A stretch of 10,001 bases of DNA from Acidobacteriaceae bacterium. GTDB lineage: Bacteria > Acidobacteriota > Terriglobia > Terriglobales > Acidobacteriaceae. The notes beneath the pieces are model-generated. The model ran no database searches and had not been told where the DNA came from. It was given only the letters and a program-made list of their open reading frames with translations. A program made the translations under genes and the position numbers. Location of the stretch: positions 1-10,001 of the forward strand of contig JASIJX010000268.1 of the NCBI GenBank assembly GCA_030049955.1, written 5' to 3'. Shown here one piece after another: positions 1 to 6,045 of the stretch (its first letter is position 1; each line of letters begins with the position of its first letter).

Positions 1-671
1 GGACCGCCGGCAGCGATATAGAGCCGGCCCTGCGGGTCGAATGTCAGGTCCCAGATGTAGTGCGGTTTCTCGCCGGATTTTTCGGATTCTGCTTTTTCGG
101 TTGCTGCCTTTTGCTCGCCGTCTTTGCTTTCCGCAGGCTTTGCTTCGCTCTGCAATTCGTCGAGCTTGCCTGCGTCGAAGACCAGCGTGGCGCTGGAGTC
201 GTCTTTGGTTTCGGTGGCGGCTGGATCGAGTTTATACACTTTGCCGCTGGGCAGGGTGGCCGCATACAGCGCACCGTCGGGGCCGATACGCACGACCTGA
301 ACCGTCAGGTCTTTCGTCTTGAAAAGCGTGAACGGCTTGCCGTCGCGGCCCACTCGCAGAACCGTGGCCGGCGAGCCTGTGCCGAGGTACGCAACGCCGT
401 TTTTATCCGCAGCCACTGACCAGACGAAGGTCGATGGCGTGGTGACGACGCCGGTCAGTCCCGGTCCCTGGCGGAGATGGCCGTCGCTGGTGAGGGCCAC
501 GCCCTGCGGCGTGCCTTTCTCAAAATCCTCGAGGGTCGATTGCGTCCACAGGTGCGTGCCCTGTGCGCGCGCCGGCTGAGGCTGAATGAGACAGGCGAGC
601 ACGGCGGGAAGAAAAAGGGCAACGAAGCCGCAGGTCCGGCGGAGCGGGGAAATGCAAAGGCAGGCAACCAT
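1..671 (-). CDS. Secreted beta-propeller-like protein, C-terminus cut by window edge
   Basis: An open frame runs from ATG at 671 to the left edge without a stop, giving about 223 residues of a longer protein. The N-terminus is a signal peptide: an arginine pair, then a hydrophobic stretch (residues 15-30) ending in ARA|QG near residue 37. The export machinery should therefore place it in the periplasm or outside the cell. The mature part has repeated blade-like segments with a DGxLY pattern (GPDGALYAATLPSGKVYKLD, and later DPQGRLYIAAGG), typical of WD40/NHL/SMP-30-like beta-propellers. A charged Lys/Glu/Ala-rich insert lies around residues 175-203 between two blades. No ligand or catalytic residue can be assigned. 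The ATG has no clear Shine-Dalgarno sequence, but no better in-frame start is visible and the signal peptide begins directly after it. It lies 66 bases downstream of the fibre-like operon on the same strand and is probably functionally unrelated. Confidence 0.8.
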   Translation of the reverse strand, partial: MVACLCISPLRRTCGFVALFLPAVLACLIQPQPARAQGTHLWTQSTLEDFEKGTPQGVALTSDGHLRQGPGLTGVVTTPSTFVWSVAADKNGVAYLGTGSPATVLRVGRDGKPFTLFKTKDLTVQVVRIGPDGALYAATLPSGKVYKLDPAATETKDDSSATLVFDAGKLDELQSEAKPAESKDGEQKAATEKAESEKSGEKPHYIWDLTFDPQGRLYIAAGG

Positions 672-737
672 GCTGCCGTTGAGTCTACTAGAGCAGGCCG
701 GAGGCTATCTATTTCGCAACGATGATAGATTTTGCCA

Positions 738-1319
738 TCAGAAGGATTCTGCGATCAGCGAAAGGGTGCCGGTGTAGGTCCCGGCCGGCAGTTGCGGTTG
801 GCTGGCGAGATTGATTTCCAGGCTGAGCGGGTCCGTGCGGGACCCGCCGGTGGTTTTCGCTGTCATTACGTCCGTGAAAAGCTCCAGGCTCGCCCCTGCT
901 CCGCCGAATGTACCGGTCTGGGTAAATGCCGTATAGGTCGTGGGCAGCCCGGTGGTCATTTCGCCGAGCACTTCAGAAGTAGGAATGTCCACAACCGGCG
1001 TTCCGCCAGAAAGCGCGGCCGTGGCGCTGGAAAAATAGCCATATAAGCTGATGGTGCAGGTTTTTTTGGTTGTGCAGCTTCCGGATCCCCACGTAGTTTT
1101 GATACTCAGAGCGGGAGTGCCAACGGCGGTCCCACCCGATACCAGCGTGAAGCTGACGGTGGAGGAGCTGACCGTGATGGACAGGCTCTTGACCTCAAGT
1201 TCTGGCGCTATGACAGCAGCGGGCCTTGCTACACGAATCGCCTGAGCCGCCGCGAAGCTGCCCGGCAGCAGGAGAGCGATCGAGAATAAAAGCAATGCGC
1301 GCTTGTTCGCCGTCGGCAT
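738..1319 (-). CDS. Secreted beta-sandwich protein B, putative fibre subunit (relative of A and C)
   Basis: The protein has 193 residues. I chose ATG at 1319 rather than the GTG six bases earlier because AGGGG of the leader AGGGGTGACA lies five bases before this ATG. The start is 8 bases past the stop of the barrel gene, so the two are probably translationally coupled. A signal peptide (residues 1-25, ending AAA|Q) precedes a Ser/Thr/Gly-rich, beta-strand-rich domain. Landmarks shared with protein A are VSFxLVSGG (55-63), IPTSEVLG (112-119), GASLxLFT (142-149), and the final LPAGTYTGTL (178-187). B alone has a close cysteine pair, C82 and C88, probably a disulfide after export. The closing GxYTGT strand resembles the last strand of spore-coat-U/CsuA-type pilus subunits, and the alternating hydrophobic segment after the signal peptide could be a donor strand. 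Position at the operon end is like that of a tip subunit. Existence is secure; the pilus-subunit role is inference. Confidence 0.72.
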   Translation of the reverse strand: MPTANKRALLLFSIALLLPGSFAAAQAIRVARPAAVIAPELEVKSLSITVSSSTVSFTLVSGGTAVGTPALSIKTTWGSGSCTTKKTCTISLYGYFSSATAALSGGTPVVDIPTSEVLGEMTTGLPTTYTAFTQTGTFGGAGASLELFTDVMTAKTTGGSRTDPLSLEINLASQPQLPAGTYTGTLSLIAESF

Positions 1320-1327
1320 TGTCACCC

Positions 1328-2989
1328 CTATTTCTTCGCAGAACCTGAATTCTCCGACTCGTTGATGCGTTCCACCACGATCACGGTGTCCGGCGAATTC
1401 ATATCGTATGTGCTGCGCACGACCGTCGGCGCGGAAACAACGCGATAAGCGCCGCCCCCGAGAAACTGGTTCACCATCACCCGGAGGTGGTGATCGTGAG
1501 CCTTCCGCTCTCGAATGTAATAAAACCCATCATCGTCTGTATAGACAATGAGCTGATCGATCATCAGTGCGGCTCCGACAATCGGACGGCCCGCCGTATC
1601 CAACACCCTTCCCCGCAGCAGCATGCTGCCAATCGAAGCGCGTACCAGCGAGTTATCCGGGGTGTCGGGCGTATAGGCTCCCTGATGCACGGCGATTGCC
1701 TGCGAATCAGCAGTGTAGCGGAGGCTTCCGTCCGGGGCCACAAAGGTCGATCCATGCAGGGTGACTCCATGGAACAGATGCAGTTGTACATCGATGATCA
1801 GCGCCTGCTCAAAAGGCGCGGAATTCCGCTCAGGCACGTAATAGGTCTGGTATTCCGCGCTGATGGATGCCACGTTGGAAAGCAGGCTGCCGCCAAAGGA
1901 AATTGTCGTTTGCCCATGCGAATGGCTGATGAGCTGGCTCACGTCGATCCTGGGCGTGACCTTCTCGGTAATGTTGGTGAGGAACGCGCGGATCTTCGGC
2001 GCATCGTTAGGCCGGCTCTCAAGATAACTGCTGGATGCACGAAGACGGCCAAAGAAGCTGCGGTCAGCAGTGTAGGCCGTCGAGTTGTTCCAGCTTCCCT
2101 CGAATGTGGAGTGGTAAAAGGTCCCTGAAAGGCTTGTGCCTTCCACCTGAACGGATCCCGATCCCTGGTCGGCGGTTGTGCGCACGCTATTTTGGGTGTT
2201 GCTCAGTGGCGTGAGGTAGGTCACGGGAGTCAGATAGTTGTTCCGGCCTCCGCTTAACGTGAAAAAACTCGTAGGCCTCACGGTAACATCAATATTCTCG
2301 CGATCCGGCTCGCTCATGAGCGGCTCCGCGACCACGACACGATGAAACTGGCTGCCCGCAGCGATATAGGCCGCCTTGGCATCGATCCAGGAGCGGCGGA
2401 AATCAAAGCTGCCGGCGCCATACGGCTGATTGGCTCCCACCCCTGCGGAGAGAGCAATCTTCAAATCTTTGTCCGGCTGCCATGCGAGACTTTGAATTGC
2501 GGTGAACTGGCGCGAAAACACCATGCTGGAGGAAGCCTGCCAGTTCTTCGCCAATTGCCGTTTCAAAAACAGGATTCCGGCCGGATTTTCGGCCTGCGCG
2601 CCTTGAAAGAAGGGGCTGTCGAACAGCGTCGATGTGGCGCCAACAAACGCGAACACATCCGTACCGCGCACTCTCGTTTTCACGCCAGCGCCCATGGCGG
2701 TTATATAGTCACTCGCGTCGAAGATATCTGTCGGTAGAACGAATGGAATGAAATCATCACCAAGAATCCAGGTCGATTTGCCAGACATCCAGTTCAGATT
2801 CGCGCCGCCCACAAAGTGGCCCGCCACTACGCCGGTGCCGATGGACGCATCGTAACTGGAGCCGCGAACGGTCACAGAGCCGCCTTGAGCTTCATATAGG
2901 CTCGAGGAGCCTCCATTGACCTGAAAGACCTGGCCGTGCAGGAATAACGGGACGGCGAGAATCAGCGAAGACAAGCAGAAGTTTCGCAC
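1328..2989 (-). CDS. Outer-membrane beta-barrel with C-terminal carboxypeptidase-regulatory-like domain, putative usher-like pore
   Basis: The protein has 553 residues and starts with GTG at 2989, preceded by a good ribosome site (AGGGGTGA, about 7 bases away). Residues 1-20 are a signal peptide ending LHG|QV. Residues 21 to about 430 are rich in alternating hydrophobic/polar strands with many Ser, Gly, Tyr and Phe and no long hydrophobic helix, as in outer-membrane barrels. Residues 456-540 form a separate beta-sandwich with the sequence RGRVLDTAGRPIVGAALMID and TDDDGFYYIRE, the hallmark of carboxypeptidase-regulatory/transthyretin-like domains. A Lys-ending polar tail follows. Classical ushers have about 800 residues with N-terminal, plug and two C-terminal domains. 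This one is much shorter and I see no usher signature, so usher function is inferred only from its place between a PapD-like chaperone and two subunit-like genes. It could instead be a porin or anchor for the exported proteins. Confidence 0.7.
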   Translation of the reverse strand: MRNFCLSSLILAVPLFLHGQVFQVNGGSSSLYEAQGGSVTVRGSSYDASIGTGVVAGHFVGGANLNWMSGKSTWILGDDFIPFVLPTDIFDASDYITAMGAGVKTRVRGTDVFAFVGATSTLFDSPFFQGAQAENPAGILFLKRQLAKNWQASSSMVFSRQFTAIQSLAWQPDKDLKIALSAGVGANQPYGAGSFDFRRSWIDAKAAYIAAGSQFHRVVVAEPLMSEPDRENIDVTVRPTSFFTLSGGRNNYLTPVTYLTPLSNTQNSVRTTADQGSGSVQVEGTSLSGTFYHSTFEGSWNNSTAYTADRSFFGRLRASSSYLESRPNDAPKIRAFLTNITEKVTPRIDVSQLISHSHGQTTISFGGSLLSNVASISAEYQTYYVPERNSAPFEQALIIDVQLHLFHGVTLHGSTFVAPDGSLRYTADSQAIAVHQGAYTPDTPDNSLVRASIGSMLLRGRVLDTAGRPIVGAALMIDQLIVYTDDDGFYYIRERKAHDHHLRVMVNQFLGGGAYRVVSAPTVVRSTYDMNSPDTVIVVERINESENSGSAKK

Positions 2990-3019
2990 GCTAGTTCACC
3001 CCTGCCCGTCCAAAGCGCC

Positions 3020-3718
3020 CTACTGGCCGCTCGTGCTGATGTCTTGCTTGATCGTGGAGTGCTCAAGCTTCAGCACGATGGCCTGAGGCGGCTGACTTTC
3101 ATTCCAATCCACTTCCAGATGACGGCGGCCGCCGGGAAGAAGAGGAAATCCTGCTGCGCTGGCCGATAACCTATCGGCTCCGGTGACATGCACCTCCTGA
3201 ACGCGCGCAAGATCCGGGCTGTTGTTTTCAAGGTCGCAAATGATCTTTCCCGATTTAGCCACGTACACCGCCCTGGTGAGCTGCACATTCTCCTTTGCTT
3301 TCGACTTCTTCGGATAAATGTAGACCGTATGCGGGAGCAGAATCCGCACGTCCAGGCCGGGCCTGTGCTGCGCGGAAGAAAAAACGGAATAGACGGTAAA
3401 CCAGGCCGGAAGTTTGTCGGCCGTGGCCGAGTAAAAGACGTAATAGGTCTGGCCGGGATCGATCCGGAAACTCATGGCGGAAAGCTTGACATGAATGTCC
3501 GGATCGAGCGGCCGATAGATGCCTTTGCCCTCCGGCGTGATGCTGAAGCTCTGCGGCTCCAGCACGACGGCCATCGGAAGCGTGGTGTTGTTGACGAGCG
3601 AAATCCTTCCTTCCGCCTTTCCTTTGTATTCAACAATCACCGGGGCCACAGTCTGGGCAAATGCACAACTGGCGCAAGTGAGCAGCAGCAAACTCGACAA
3701 TTTTGACAAGAACCGCAC
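3020..3718 (-). CDS. PapD-like periplasmic chaperone
   Basis: The protein has 232 residues and starts with GTG at 3718 (AAAGG nine bases upstream). The signal peptide (1-21) ends AFA|QT. The mature protein looks like a two-domain immunoglobulin-fold pilus chaperone. The N-terminal domain begins with a VNNT strand (42-45, the usual v-N-x-T position). It continues through FRIDPGQT (84-91, the conserved R.. .PGQ loop) and closes with an alternating hydrophobic strand, LDVRILLPHTVYIYPKK (122-138), which matches the subunit-binding G1 strand plus the conserved LPxxVYxxP ending. The shorter second domain (about 145-230) has NNSPDLARVQEV (165-176) and LLPGGRRHLEVDW (193-205), also typical of these chaperones. 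It would hold unfolded subunits in the periplasm and pass them to the outer-membrane pore. It lies 54 bases after subunit A and 30 before the barrel gene. The family call is fairly firm; the partners are inferred from context. Confidence 0.72.
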   Translation of the reverse strand: MRFLSKLSSLLLLTCASCAFAQTVAPVIVEYKGKAEGRISLVNNTTLPMAVVLEPQSFSITPEGKGIYRPLDPDIHVKLSAMSFRIDPGQTYYVFYSATADKLPAWFTVYSVFSSAQHRPGLDVRILLPHTVYIYPKKSKAKENVQLTRAVYVAKSGKIICDLENNSPDLARVQEVHVTGADRLSASAAGFPLLPGGRRHLEVDWNESQPPQAIVLKLEHSTIKQDISTSGQ

Positions 3719-3772
3719 GAATATATACCTTTCTTGATCTAATCAGCGATAATGCCGCGACCCGCGGCGCAT

Positions 3773-4351
3773 TTAGAGCGCTTGAGCCTCAAGGTTCAGC
3801 GTGCCGGTATAGCTTCCCGCGGGAAGCTGGGTCTGGCTGGCCAGATCGATTTCGAGATTCAGATTGTCGGTGCGGTTGGCGGAAACATTCGTGGTGGTGA
3901 TTGCCTGCGTAAACAGCACCAGACTCGCTCCAGCAACACCGAGATCACCGCTGCCCGGCGACTGCGTAAATGCGGTAAACGTGCCGGAGTTCAATTGCCC
4001 AAGAACTTCGGAAGTGGGAATGTAAACCGGCGTCGCGCCTCCGCTGGTCAGCGCCTGAGCCGCATTGGAGAACCAGCCTGTCAGCGTAACGGTCGAACGG
4101 CTGCTTTTGAGAACCCAGGTGGTGGTGATCGCCACCGGAGCGCTACCTGCGGCCGTGCCGCCGGAGACCAGATTGAAGGAAACCGCAGACGGCGTAGCTG
4201 AGATTGTGAGCGATTCGCTCAATGTCGCCGACAGAGAGACTGTCGCCGGGCTTGAATCCAGAGCCTGACAAAATGCTGCCGGGCTCACTATTGCGACCAG
4301 ACCGGCCGCCAGCGCCAATTTGACTGAAAGCCTTCTAACAATTTGTGACAT
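3773..4351 (-). CDS. Secreted beta-sandwich protein A, putative major fibre subunit
   Basis: The protein has 192 residues. ATG 4351 was chosen over an ATG 84 bases upstream because it has an excellent ribosome site (AAGGAG, 7 bases before) and is followed at once by a normal signal peptide (MSQIVRRL, hydrophobic 11-26, cleavage near AFC/Q). The longer version would add a leucine run and a basic segment in front of it. The mature domain is Ser/Thr/Ala-rich and beta-strand-rich with almost no charge. It begins with an alternating hydrophobic segment (ATVSLSATLSESLTI, 36-50) that could act as a donor strand. It shares with B the landmarks VSFNLVSGG (57-65), IPTSEVLG (111-118), GASLVLFTQAI (141-151), NLEIDLASQ (165-173) and the final LPAGSYTGTL (176-185). 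It has no mature cysteines. First gene of the operon, directly before the chaperone, as major pilins often are. Its role as a polymerising subunit is inference. Confidence 0.72.
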   Translation of the reverse strand: MSQIVRRLSVKLALAAGLVAIVSPAAFCQALDSSPATVSLSATLSESLTISATPSAVSFNLVSGGTAAGSAPVAITTTWVLKSSRSTVTLTGWFSNAAQALTSGGATPVYIPTSEVLGQLNSGTFTAFTQSPGSGDLGVAGASLVLFTQAITTTNVSANRTDNLNLEIDLASQTQLPAGSYTGTLNLEAQAL

Positions 4352-4514
4352 GCCTTCGCTCCTTCGCAAGAATTTCCTGCGCAATTGGGATTGCTGAGCT
4401 TTCGTACCGAGCAGCAGAAGCAACAACAATGGCACGTCGTCAGCGAGACAATAGTTTTTAACTGAATGTCCGTGATGATGCTACGAAGTTATCAGCAACT
4501 TATACATGCCACAA

Positions 4515-4526
4515 TCGTGCACACGA
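4515..4526. promoter_or_regulatory. Inverted repeat TCGTG-CA-CACGA
   Basis: Perfect 5-base arms around a 2-base centre, about 165 bases upstream of the start of protein A. The first eight bases, TCGTGCAC, recur at 4821. It could be half of a regulator-binding pair, but the arms are short and chance is possible. Confidence 0.25.
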
Positions 4527-4573
4527 GGGTGGCCCAAAAGCAGTCAACATTACCGCTTTAGTGCTGGCGATTC

Positions 4574-4588
4574 GGATCACGATGATCC
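4574..4588. promoter_or_regulatory. Inverted repeat GGATCA-CGA-TGATCC, possible operator
   Basis: Perfect 6-base arms with a 3-base spacer make a 15-base dyad about 225 bases upstream of protein A. A second imperfect dyad, CATGTAACATG, overlaps its last base (4588-4598). The size and symmetry fit a dimeric helix-turn-helix regulator, but no regulator gene lies next to it and the site is not repeated in the window. Confidence 0.3.
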
Positions 4589-4820
4589 ATGTAACATGTG
4601 ACAAGCCACCAAAGAATTGCCGCTGTTGGCGGGGAATCGCGATGAACCGCTCTATTTAGAGCAGGTTATAAATAGGATTAGTTACTTCGTTCTCATGAGT
4701 TAATGCAGTGCTGGAGGATCTTCTGGCGTAAATGCGATCACCGCAGCGGCCTGCACAATCACGGTAAGTTTCACGGTTAGCTTACTGTATTTTTCACACG
4801 TAAGCTTCTGCCTATGTTGT

Positions 4821-4836
4821 TCGTGCACGTACACGA
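4821..4836. promoter_or_regulatory. Inverted repeat TCGTG-CACGTA-CACGA
   Basis: The same 5-base arms as at 4515-4526, here around a 6-base centre. The shared octamer TCGTGCAC at 4515 and 4821 suggests a repeated element rather than two unrelated dyads. Evidence is by eye only. Confidence 0.25.
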
Positions 4837-4913
4837 TAGGGTTACGGGGGCGCCATAGAGTAACTATGATAGCCGTACACCAGAGAATGTATTTTGCGGG
4901 AAAAGGGTGCTGG

Positions 4914-4923
4914 CACGATCGTG
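4914..4923. promoter_or_regulatory. Perfect palindrome CACGATCGTG just past the protein C gene
   Basis: This 10-base perfect palindrome carries the same CACGA/TCGTG half-sites as the two dyads at 4515 and 4821, in the opposite order. It lies 6 bases past the stop codon of protein C. It has no loop, so a simple rho-independent terminator is unlikely, although leftward transcription meets CCCTTTT some 15 bases further on. Confidence 0.2.
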
Positions 4924-4929
4924 ACGGCG

Positions 4930-5583
4930 CTACAAGGCCTGGACAACGAAGGTAAGTTGTGGCGCTCGATTTACGCCACCTTCACCGGTGACTTTCTGGC
5001 CAACGATGTTTGTGCTGGGGGCGATTTGCAGATGGTCGGTCCGAGTGGTTGCCTGATTCGAGTCGCCGCTCCCCTGAATCAAAACTGTCTGACCGGATAG
5101 GGGAGCAGCGGGCTCCGGAGTAAGGGCAATTGTATCCGGCGATTCTTTCGATTCTTTGTCGCCAAGCGACGGAACCACACGATCCGGAAAACTCGTGTTG
5201 CGATAAACGGTCAATCGAAGTGTGGTCAGGTTCCTGGGCAGGGCCCAACTGGTGGTAATCGAGAGGCTGCCGGGGACAGGCATGGCGCCCGAGGAGAGAG
5301 AAGAGACGTTGACAGCCGGTATGGCGGTCAAACTAAGCGTCTCCAGCCTGGCAACGAGGACGACACTTGCCGGACGGGAAAGCAACTCCGGCTGGCGAGC
5401 GAATTGGCAGACGGCCTGACGGGGTGCGATGCAAATCAAAAGCAATGCTACGACAGCGCCGGTCCGTAAACCGGCCGATAGTGGGAGACCGGCAGATCGC
5501 GGGCAAGCGGCGCTTGAGACAGCGGCGCGGCTTGCGCGGTGCGGTGCTGGATGTGCACAAAGTTGGGCGCAGTCTCGGTTCAT
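4930..5583 (-). CDS. Divergent third relative of secreted proteins A and B (protein C)
   Basis: The protein has 217 residues from ATG 5583; no internal ATG, GTG or TTG would give a shorter version that keeps the signal sequence. The N-terminus is unusually long: about 40 residues rich in Arg, Cys and Pro precede the hydrophobic core (42-52) of the signal peptide. After export, the first part lines up by eye with A and B: PASVVLVARLETLSLTA (71-87) and SITTSWALPRNLTTLRLTVY (108-127). Near the end, TTRTDHLQI (179-187) matches the NRTDNLNLEI region of A, and the last residues VQAL match AQAL of A. It lacks IPTSEVLG and the closing LPAGxYTGTL strand, and has a charged insert (GDKESKESPD, 141-150). 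A specialised or degenerating member of the same family is the likely reading. It is separated from A by 578 bases, so it is probably transcribed on its own. Confidence 0.6.
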   Translation of the reverse strand: MNRDCAQLCAHPAPHRASRAAVSSAACPRSAGLPLSAGLRTGAVVALLLICIAPRQAVCQFARQPELLSRPASVVLVARLETLSLTAIPAVNVSSLSSGAMPVPGSLSITTSWALPRNLTTLRLTVYRNTSFPDRVVPSLGDKESKESPDTIALTPEPAAPLSGQTVLIQGSGDSNQATTRTDHLQIAPSTNIVGQKVTGEGGVNRAPQLTFVVQAL

Positions 5584-5619
5584 AAAGAAAACTAAGCAAA
5601 TGCGCTGACGGATTGGCGC

Positions 5620-5649
5620 ACTATAATCCCTATCGGCGCCGCCGGAAAA
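5620..5649 (-). promoter_or_regulatory. Possible promoter of protein C
   Basis: Reading leftward, TATAGT (5625-5620) matches the -10 consensus at five of six positions and lies 36 bases before the ATG. The best -35 candidate, TTTCCG or TTTTCC some 17-18 bases upstream, is weak. The same place reads TATAAT (5622-5627) on the plus strand but with no -35 and no gene to drive. GGCGC and GCGCC arms flank it at 5615-5619 and 5636-5640. Confidence 0.25.
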
Positions 5650-5742
5650 TACCTGAAAACATGGTAATCAGGGCATCTCAAAGAGGAGTGGAAATCGGGT
5701 ACCCAATAGCAGTTAGGGAAGCTAAATGCAGGAAATTGGTTG

Positions 5743-5758
5743 CTTTGGGGCACCAAAG
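5743..5758. other. Short stem-loop CTTTGG-GGCA-CCAAAG
   Basis: Perfect 6-base arms around a 4-base loop in the gap between murQ and protein C. No T-run follows on either strand, so it is not a standard terminator. Function unknown. Confidence 0.3.
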
Positions 5759-6020
5759 AAACGACCGGCAGCCCACGCTCAATTTGTGTGCCGGGCATTT
5801 TGCCGATGCCGGATTCCAATCACAGAACGAGCTGCAGGGATTGGGAACCGTTTATCGCACGGCGCTGGTTCTTCTGGCCGTGGCTGCGATGGTTCCGGCG
5901 TTCTCGACCACATCGAGCGGCCGACGGAGAACTGAGGCGGATCAGTCGGCTAGATGCGCGGCGATGATTGCACAGGTGTCTGGAAACCTGCCCCCATCGT
6001 CAGGCCGTTCGTGCTCTTTC

Positions 6021-6045
6021 AAAAGCGGTTTATGAGGGCGCTTCT
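6021..6045 (-). terminator. Weak stem-loop at the end of murQ
   Basis: Leftward, AGAAGCG and CGCTTTT can pair through seven positions (one G-U) around an 11-base loop. The left arm begins at the last bases of the murQ stop codon. The T-run is part of the stem and is only four long, so at best this is a weak terminator. Confidence 0.25.

Larger units (their letters stand above)
4352..4929. other. Long non-coding stretch upstream of the fibre-like operon
   Basis: These 578 bases contain no credible gene on either strand and are visibly richer in A+T than the flanking genes. They should hold the promoter of the A-chaperone-barrel-B operon (reading leftward) and the 3' end of the protein C transcript. 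Several inverted repeats stand out and are listed separately. I could not find a convincing sigma-70 -35/-10 pair or a sigma-54 site for the leftward direction. The bases next to 4351 carry only the ribosome site of A. Confidence 0.6.
5584..6043. other. Gap of 460 bases without a supported gene
   Basis: Several short open frames exist on both strands, the longest being 140 codons on the plus strand from 5613. None has a convincing ribosome site, recognisable motif or conserved-looking composition, so I do not call a gene. The stretch holds a possible promoter for protein C, a short stem-loop (5743-5758) and the 3' end of murQ. Confidence 0.5.

Noticed and set aside
1487..2128. A 213-codon open frame on the plus strand
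   Set aside because: It is antisense to the barrel gene, which has a signal peptide, ribosome site and operon context; the antisense frame has none.
4352..4435. 28-residue N-terminal extension of protein A
   Set aside because: It would bury the signal peptide behind a leucine run and a basic stretch; the internal ATG has a strong ribosome site and a normal signal peptide.
4911..4925. Sigma-54-like sequence TGGCACGATCGTGAC on the plus strand
   Set aside because: The downstream GC element is absent at the required spacing and it points into the antisense side of protein C.
5613..6035. A 140-codon plus-strand open frame
   Set aside because: No ribosome site, no recognisable domain and a mixed Arg-rich composition; it runs into the 3' end of murQ.
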